Part shown: positions 54,246-64,000 of the stretch, piece after piece
Numbering within the stretch: position 1 is the stretch's first letter
Layout of the letters: every line of letters starts with the position of its first letter
Assembly (NCBI GenBank): GCA_020853885.1
Contig: JADYXZ010000014.1
Span: 186,001-250,000 of the forward strand
Origin: Bradyrhizobiaceae bacterium
GTDB lineage: Bacteria > Pseudomonadota > Alphaproteobacteria > Rhizobiales > Xanthobacteraceae
Length of the DNA: 64,000 nt
Direction: 5' to 3'
Notes under the pieces: model-generated
Seen by the model: the letters and a program-made list of their open reading frames with translations, nothing else
The model's database searches: none
Told to the model about the DNA's origin: nothing
Program-made: the position numbers and the translations under genes

Positions 54246-55199
54246 TCAGCGATAGAGCACCGATCCGGTGCCCGGAATGAACGCGTCGAACCCGGCCCAG
54301 AACTGGTCGCGGAAGACGTCGCGCTCCATGAGAATCTCGTGCCGGCTGCCCGGCACGACGAGATGCGCGCCCGCGCGCAGCCGCGTGGCAAAGTGTTCGA
54401 TCGCCTGGTTCGACACGACTTCATCCTTGCCGGCGGCGAACACCAGAAGCGGCTGGCGGATCTCGGTCGGATAGGCGGGATCGGCGACCCGCTCCATCAC
54501 CCGAAAGGCGGCGCGCGCCCAGGCGAGCGTCGGCGAGCCGAGCGCGAGATCCGGCGCGCTCTGCACGATCGAGGCCGTGCGCTCGAAACGCACGGGGTCG
54601 GAGGTCGCGCGGTTGCCGCTGAACGGCCCGTCGACCACCGCGAGCGGCCCGCCGCCCGGCACGTACAGACGCCCAAGACCGAGGAAGGGCGCGAACCGCG
54701 CGACGACGCGCGAATGCATCTTTCCCCGCCCGCCGGCAAACCGGAGCATCGGTGCGGTCAGCACCACGCGGTCGAACCACCGGCGTCCCTGCTTCACCGC
54801 CTCGAGCAGAACCAGCGCACCCATGGAGTGCCCGAGCGCGAACAAGGGCGGCGGACAATCCGGCAGCACCACTTCACGGATCAGGGTCTCCATGTCGATC
54901 TGGTATTCGTCGAAGCTGCGCACGTAGCCCTTGCGCGGATCGCGCAGCCGCCGCTGCGAGCCGCCCTGCCCGCGCCAGTCGAGCACGGTGACGGCGAAGC
55001 CGCGCCGCCGCAGTTCCTCCACCACCTCGAAATATTTCTCGATCATGTCGCCGCGCCCGGGAAACACGCACACGGTCCCGCGTCGCGGCGCGCTCGGGTT
55101 CCAGCGCGCATAGCGCAGCTTCACGCCGTCGCTCGTCGTGATGTGGCCGGCCTCGGCGCCTTCGGGCACCGGGTTGGCCGGAATGCCATGCAGGATCAT
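54246..55199 (-). CDS. Lysophospholipase-like alpha/beta hydrolase
   Basis: 317 residues of the PldB/Hydrolase_4 type. GRGDMIEKYFEVV near residue 45-57, DWRGQGGSQR, the nucleophile elbow GHSMGAL, and the acid/base region AGKDEVV ... GSRHEIL are visible. It probably cleaves lysophospholipids or monoacylglycerols. The start at 55199 (MILHGIPANP) is chosen over 55235 because related proteins start with this segment. A signal peptide is absent. Confidence 0.87.
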   Translation of the reverse strand: MILHGIPANPVPEGAEAGHITTSDGVKLRYARWNPSAPRRGTVCVFPGRGDMIEKYFEVVEELRRRGFAVTVLDWRGQGGSQRRLRDPRKGYVRSFDEYQIDMETLIREVVLPDCPPPLFALGHSMGALVLLEAVKQGRRWFDRVVLTAPMLRFAGGRGKMHSRVVARFAPFLGLGRLYVPGGGPLAVVDGPFSGNRATSDPVRFERTASIVQSAPDLALGSPTLAWARAAFRVMERVADPAYPTEIRQPLLVFAAGKDEVVSNQAIEHFATRLRAGAHLVVPGSRHEILMERDVFRDQFWAGFDAFIPGTGSVLYR

Positions 55200-55281
55200 G
55201 AGACGGATTGCTTGCCCGCCGCGCGGTTGCGGCACGGAGCCGGGTTACAACGCCTGTTCCGCCGCGGCAACGGCAAACCCG

Positions 55282-55356
55282 CTAGTGTCCCGAATCCGAA
55301 GTTCGCTTGACTTTGCGGCGAGCTCGGGAGCGAACTTCGGATTCGAAGGACACTAG
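55282..55356. repeat. CTAG-bounded palindrome, copy D
   Basis: 75 bp from CTAGTGTCC to GGACACTAG. Inner arms CCGAAGTTCGCT and AGCGAACTTCGG pair. Sister to copy A. Confidence 0.86.
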
Positions 55357-55369
55357 TAACTCTTTGATT

Positions 55370-55446
55370 CTAGTGTCGTTTGGTTCAGAAACTCGCTTGA
55401 ATGACTCGTTGCAAGAATGAAGCGAATTTCTGAACCACGACACTAG
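55370..55446. repeat. CTAG-bounded palindrome, copy E, supplies a stop codon
   Basis: 77 bp from CTAGTGTCG to CGACACTAG, with inner arms GGTTCAGAAACTCGCTT and AAGCGAATTTCTGAACC pairing almost fully. On the minus strand its first-read CTAG provides the TAG stop of the gene at 55443-55880. Confidence 0.86.
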
Positions 55447-55880
55447 GGCGCGCCGGGCCGCAACACGCGCACGCCGACGATATTGCCGTTCGGGCCGATG
55501 ACGAGCTGCACGTCCTCGCCCGAGGGGCCTTTTGCCCGCGTGATCGAAGTCGTGCCCCGCCGTTCCACCGGCCCGATATTGTTGAAGCCGCGCGCGCGCA
55601 GCGAGTTGGCGATGTCGCCCGGACCCACCGGACCTTGCGGCGCGACGACCGGCCCGCCCCGCTCCAGATAGTAGTTGGGGACCTGCGGCGCCCGGCGCAC
55701 CGACGGCGCACCCGGAGGAAGCGGCGGCGGGGGCGCGAGATTGCCGACCCCGGGGGTGGCGGGCTTGCGCCAAGTGCGTTCAACCTGTGCCCGCTCGCCC
55801 TGCGCCTGGCTGACGGACGCCGGCAGCAGGAGGGCGAGCGCGAGCGCCGCCCCCAGCCACATCATTGTCCGCCTCTCCAT
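55443..55880 (-). CDS. Small exported proline-rich protein with PepSY-like C-terminal region
   Basis: 145 residues. Signal peptide ends near SVSQA (residue 25). A proline-rich linker follows, then a C-terminal region (about 90-145): LRARGFNNIGPVERRG, then VQLVIGPNGNIVGVRVL. This strand pattern resembles PepSY-type domains and the protein at 56672-57508. I do not recognise a formal family. The start at 55880 (MERRTMMWLG) is chosen since the longer frame lacks signal features. The stop TAG lies in a palindromic element. Confidence 0.72.
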   Translation of the reverse strand: MERRTMMWLGAALALALLLPASVSQAQGERAQVERTWRKPATPGVGNLAPPPPLPPGAPSVRRAPQVPNYYLERGGPVVAPQGPVGPGDIANSLRARGFNNIGPVERRGTTSITRAKGPSGEDVQLVIGPNGNIVGVRVLRPGAP

Positions 55881-56149
55881 GCCTCGCTCCAGCCAAGCTG
55901 CAGGTACCGCCGCCGACGGTACCACTGCCTCCGCAGCCGCCCTCCGATAGCGTAAGCGGGCTGAACACGGCCCTAAATGGCCGTTCATCTGGCGTTCATC
56001 TTGGGCGGCCGGCCTCCCCCGCCCCACCGGGGCCCCTTGCGGGCCGGCGGCCCCAAAACCATATCGAATTCGCGCAGGCCAACGGCTGCGCACAAACCCG
56101 GCCCGGCTTCGGCGGGCCATCCGCATGTCGCTTCAAAGGAGGATATGCC
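55881..56149. promoter_or_regulatory. Divergent region with ROSE-like RNA thermometer before hsp20
   Basis: 269 bp. On the plus strand the last 30 nt form a hairpin in which GCAT (56123-56126) pairs with ATGC (56145-56148), and TCGCT (56128-56132) faces the Shine-Dalgarno AGGAGGA with G130 bulged out, as in ROSE elements. Upstream are further hairpins, for example GCGCAG/CTGCGC (56072-56091) and GCCCG/CGGGC (about 56101-56117). Heat would open the last hairpin and allow translation. Confidence 0.72.
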
Positions 56150-56620
56150 ATGCGTACGTTCGACCTGACCCCCCTCTATCGTTCGACCGTCGGCTTTGAC
56201 CGGCTGTTCTCGCTGCTCGACAATTTCGGCGGCCTCGACAGCGCAGCGCCGACCTACCCGCCCTACAACATCGAGCGCACCGGCGAGAACGCCTACCGGA
56301 TTTCCGTGGCGGTCGCCGGCTTCACCGACAAGGACATCAATATCGAGGTGAAGGAAAACACCCTCACCATTCGCGGCAGCAAGGAAGCCACGGAGAAGCG
56401 CGAAGATTCCGAGGTGCTCTATCAGGGCATCGCGGCCCGCGCCTTCGAACGCCGCTTCCAGCTCGCCGACCATGTCGTGGTGAAGGGCGCGAGCCTCGAG
56501 AACGGCTTGCTGCACGTCGATCTCGTGCGCGAGATTCCCGAGGCCATGAAGCCGCGCCAGATTCCGATCGGGAACGGCAAGGCCAAGGTCATCGACGCGA
56601 CGGCGCAGAAAGCCGCCTGA
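56150..56620 (+). CDS. Small heat-shock protein, Hsp20 family
   Basis: 156 residues. A central alpha-crystallin domain (about residues 35-130) is visible: YNIERTGENAYRISVAVAGF and the GASLENGLLHVDLVRE strand near the end of the domain. It has the class A rhizobial/IbpA type N-terminus (MRTFDLTPLYRSTVGFDRLF). The C-terminal IPI-like anchor is PRQIPIG. It is an ATP-independent holdase. A near-perfect AAAGGAGG precedes the ATG but is sequestered in a thermometer hairpin. Confidence 0.95.
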   Translation: MRTFDLTPLYRSTVGFDRLFSLLDNFGGLDSAAPTYPPYNIERTGENAYRISVAVAGFTDKDINIEVKENTLTIRGSKEATEKREDSEVLYQGIAARAFERRFQLADHVVVKGASLENGLLHVDLVREIPEAMKPRQIPIGNGKAKVIDATAQKAA

Positions 56621-56642
56621 GCATCGAGACGGCGAAACGAAG

Positions 56643-56672
56643 AGGGCGCTCCTTTTGGGAGCGCCCTTTTTT
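56643..56672 (+). terminator. Rho-independent terminator after hsp20
   Basis: AGGGCGCTCC (56643-56652) pairs with GGAGCGCCCT (56658-56667) around TTTTG, followed by TTTTT. Perfect 10-bp stem ending next to the convergent gene stop. Confidence 0.93.
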
Positions 56673-57508
56673 CATTCGAGCGGCTGCACCGGAACGTCGT
56701 CGGTCGGTTTGTCCGGCTTCGCCTGCGGCATGGGCACGGCAGGCTTCGCCGGCTCGGCTTCCGGCGACGGCGCTTCGCGTTGCGCGACCGCTGGCGCGTC
56801 GGCGGGACGCGGTCGCGGCAGCGGCGCGACGCGCGGCATGCCGTCGCTCGGCGTGCGCGCCGCCATCCTTTCGCGCGGCTCGGACGGCACCGGCTGCACG
56901 CGCCCGTCACGATTGCGGAATTCCTTCGGCACGCCGAGCAGCGGATCGACCGGCCCGCGCAGCGCGGCCTGCGGCACGCTGCCGGTGATTTCCCGATCCC
57001 GTGTCACCACCTGCGGGCCCGCGCCCGGCGGCGGCAGTTCATCCGCTTCGATCCCTTCCCGCGTGATCACACGCGGCCCCGCGCCCGGCGGCAACCCGAC
57101 CGCATCCTCATCGTCGTCGAAAGCTTCGGGCATCGGCGGACGCGGGTCATACGGCCGCGCGCCCGGCGGCAGAGTCGCCATCTGCGGCGCGCCGTGGCCG
57201 ACACGGATGATCTGCCGCACGCGGCCGGTGCGGCGGTCGAGCATCACCTGCACCTGCGATCCTTCCTGGCCGAGGGCATGCACGATGATGACCAGCCCGT
57301 GCGGCCGCGGCGGCGCAATGGGCCTCAGGCCGAGCGACCGAACGGCGGCGTCGGCTTCGTGTGGCTCCATCATGCCGTAGAAGGCCGGCGGAGGCGCGGG
57401 CGGATAGGGATAGTACTGCGCCGCCGCGGGGGTGCCGAACCCGCCCGCAATCGACACGGTTACCGTGACGAGCGCGGATGCGCGCGCCAGTGGTTTCACA
57501 CGAGACAT
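56672..57508 (-). CDS. Exported proline-rich protein with PepSY-like region
   Basis: 278 residues. Signal peptide ends near TPAAAQ (residue 31). Residues about 50-100 form a small strand-rich domain (VRSLGLRPIAPPRPHG, VQVMLDRRTGRVRQIIRV), alike in pattern to the protein at 55443-55880. The remaining 180 residues are low-complexity proline/alanine/arginine sequence with PPGAGP-type repeats, probably disordered. No named family recognised. The start at 57508 (MSRVKPLARAS) is chosen over a far longer frame. Confidence 0.72.
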   Translation of the reverse strand: MSRVKPLARASALVTVTVSIAGGFGTPAAAQYYPYPPAPPPAFYGMMEPHEADAAVRSLGLRPIAPPRPHGLVIIVHALGQEGSQVQVMLDRRTGRVRQIIRVGHGAPQMATLPPGARPYDPRPPMPEAFDDDEDAVGLPPGAGPRVITREGIEADELPPPGAGPQVVTRDREITGSVPQAALRGPVDPLLGVPKEFRNRDGRVQPVPSEPRERMAARTPSDGMPRVAPLPRPRPADAPAVAQREAPSPEAEPAKPAVPMPQAKPDKPTDDVPVQPLE

Positions 57509-58009
57509 CGGCCTTCCCCGTGAGCGCTTTCTGTCCCAATGCGCGACACTCTTCACGCGAATGCGGCACCCATAGGACCGTGCCCCGGCAACAGCGTTGC
57601 GTCCGGCAAGCGCAGGCCATAGGTTTATTTCGGCAAGGAAGACGTCCCCGCAAGGATCGGTCATCGGCAAGGTTCCGGCGCCGGTGCAACGCTTGTCAGG
57701 GGGGCGAAAAAATGTATATTGGCCGGGATAGGACAGTGATACTGTCCCATCAGGCATGACCGGATCGGTTCATGCCCGGATGAAACGGCGATCGGCGCGC
57801 CGGGGTTCGAAGAAGAACGCCGCGACGCACGGTAGGCGAGCAGAAGCCCGCCGGCCGCGCCGACTGATCGGGTGACGGCCCGAGGCGGCAGGCCGCGGCC
57901 GCGCCCATCCGAAGCAGGAAGGAAAGAAATCGTGGACCGCCGCGGGGCGGGCCAGCGGGAATGATCGCCGGGGGAATGTACGCGCAGGTCGAGAGGGGCG
58001 AAGGCGAAG
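57509..58009. other. Long intergenic region upstream of gltB
   Basis: 501 bp, no supported gene. It holds the promoter of the divergent exported-protein gene, the gltB promoter candidate (57693-57747) and a GC-rich stretch from about 57775 to 58009 that would be gltB leader RNA. I could not identify a known riboswitch in the leader. Confidence 0.6.
57693..57747 (+). promoter_or_regulatory. Candidate gltB promoter with overlapping operator
   Basis: TTGTCA (57693-57698) and TATATT (57715-57720) are 16 bp apart, a good sigma-70-type promoter. The palindrome GGACAGTGATACTGTCC (57731-57747) follows at about +5 to +20. If active, the transcript would carry a leader of about 280 nt before gltB. Confidence 0.55.
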
Positions 58010-62740
<4,731 letters not shown>

Positions 62741-62742
62741 CC

Positions 62743-64000
<1,258 letters not shown>

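Noticed and set aside
57775-58009. Known riboswitch in the gltB leader
   Set aside because: I could not match the leader to any riboswitch consensus I know; only its length and GC content stand out.

Overview
The window is a high-GC stretch of a Hyphomicrobiales (Rhizobiales) alphaproteobacterial chromosome, most like the Bradyrhizobium / Xanthobacteraceae side of the order. The evidence is a set of lineage-typical genes: TrcR (DUF1013), GapR (DUF2312), CpdR, DUF1244 and DUF1036 proteins, a three-gene pnt transhydrogenase, a 50-residue aa3-oxidase subunit IV, a cysteine-free L36 and a ROSE-type thermometer in front of a small heat-shock gene. Genus and species cannot be fixed from this sequence alone.

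Layout. 1-2 kb: a partial gene, two divergent DUF465 genes, an unrecognised exported protein and a cold-shock gene. 2.3-10.7 kb: a catabolic group (FAD dehydrogenase, alpha/beta hydrolase, enoyl-CoA hydratase, acyl-CoA synthetase), an AraC regulator, a methyltransferase and a TauE/SafE carrier. 11-16.3 kb: propionyl-CoA synthetase coupled to an SDR, a cyclase-TPR protein and TrcR. 16.4-23 kb: ispH, a HicAB pair, thrB, rnhA, a diguanylate cyclase, purEK and rpsU. 23-27.5 kb: a TPR lipoprotein, then a PhoQ/PhoP-like two-component system with a PepSY protein, divergent from a second PepSY protein and a cytochrome b561. 27.5-35.2 kb: hydrolase, MFS carrier, pntA1-pntA2-pntB, cytochrome oxidase subunit IV, an ABC1 kinase and a MazE/Doc pair. 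35-43 kb: oligoendopeptidase F, an NtrC-type regulator and two cell-wall enzymes. 43-51.4 kb: gapR, DUF1244, EamA, glycerate kinase, DUF1036, pyk, rpmJ, tRNA-Val, cpdR and N-formylglutamate amidohydrolase. 51.4-57.5 kb: a candidate sRNA, MFS carrier, hisN-like phosphatase, lysophospholipase, and hsp20 between two small exported proteins. 58-64 kb: gltB and the start of gltD.

The genes are mainly housekeeping (isoprenoid, threonine, purine, histidine and glutamate synthesis; NADPH supply; lower glycolysis), mixed with lipid or aromatic acid activation and cell-cycle regulators.

The most unusual content is not protein coding. There are several interspersed palindrome families, some of which supply stop codons or a Shine-Dalgarno sequence to neighbouring genes. 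A CTAG-bounded family has five copies at 53.1-55.4 kb with compensating stem changes. There is a three-unit 13-bp array at 808-846, a candidate minus-strand sRNA with a UCCUU loop at 51.44-51.54 kb, and a ROSE-like thermometer at about 56.03-56.15 kb. I see no prophage, insertion sequence or CRISPR array.
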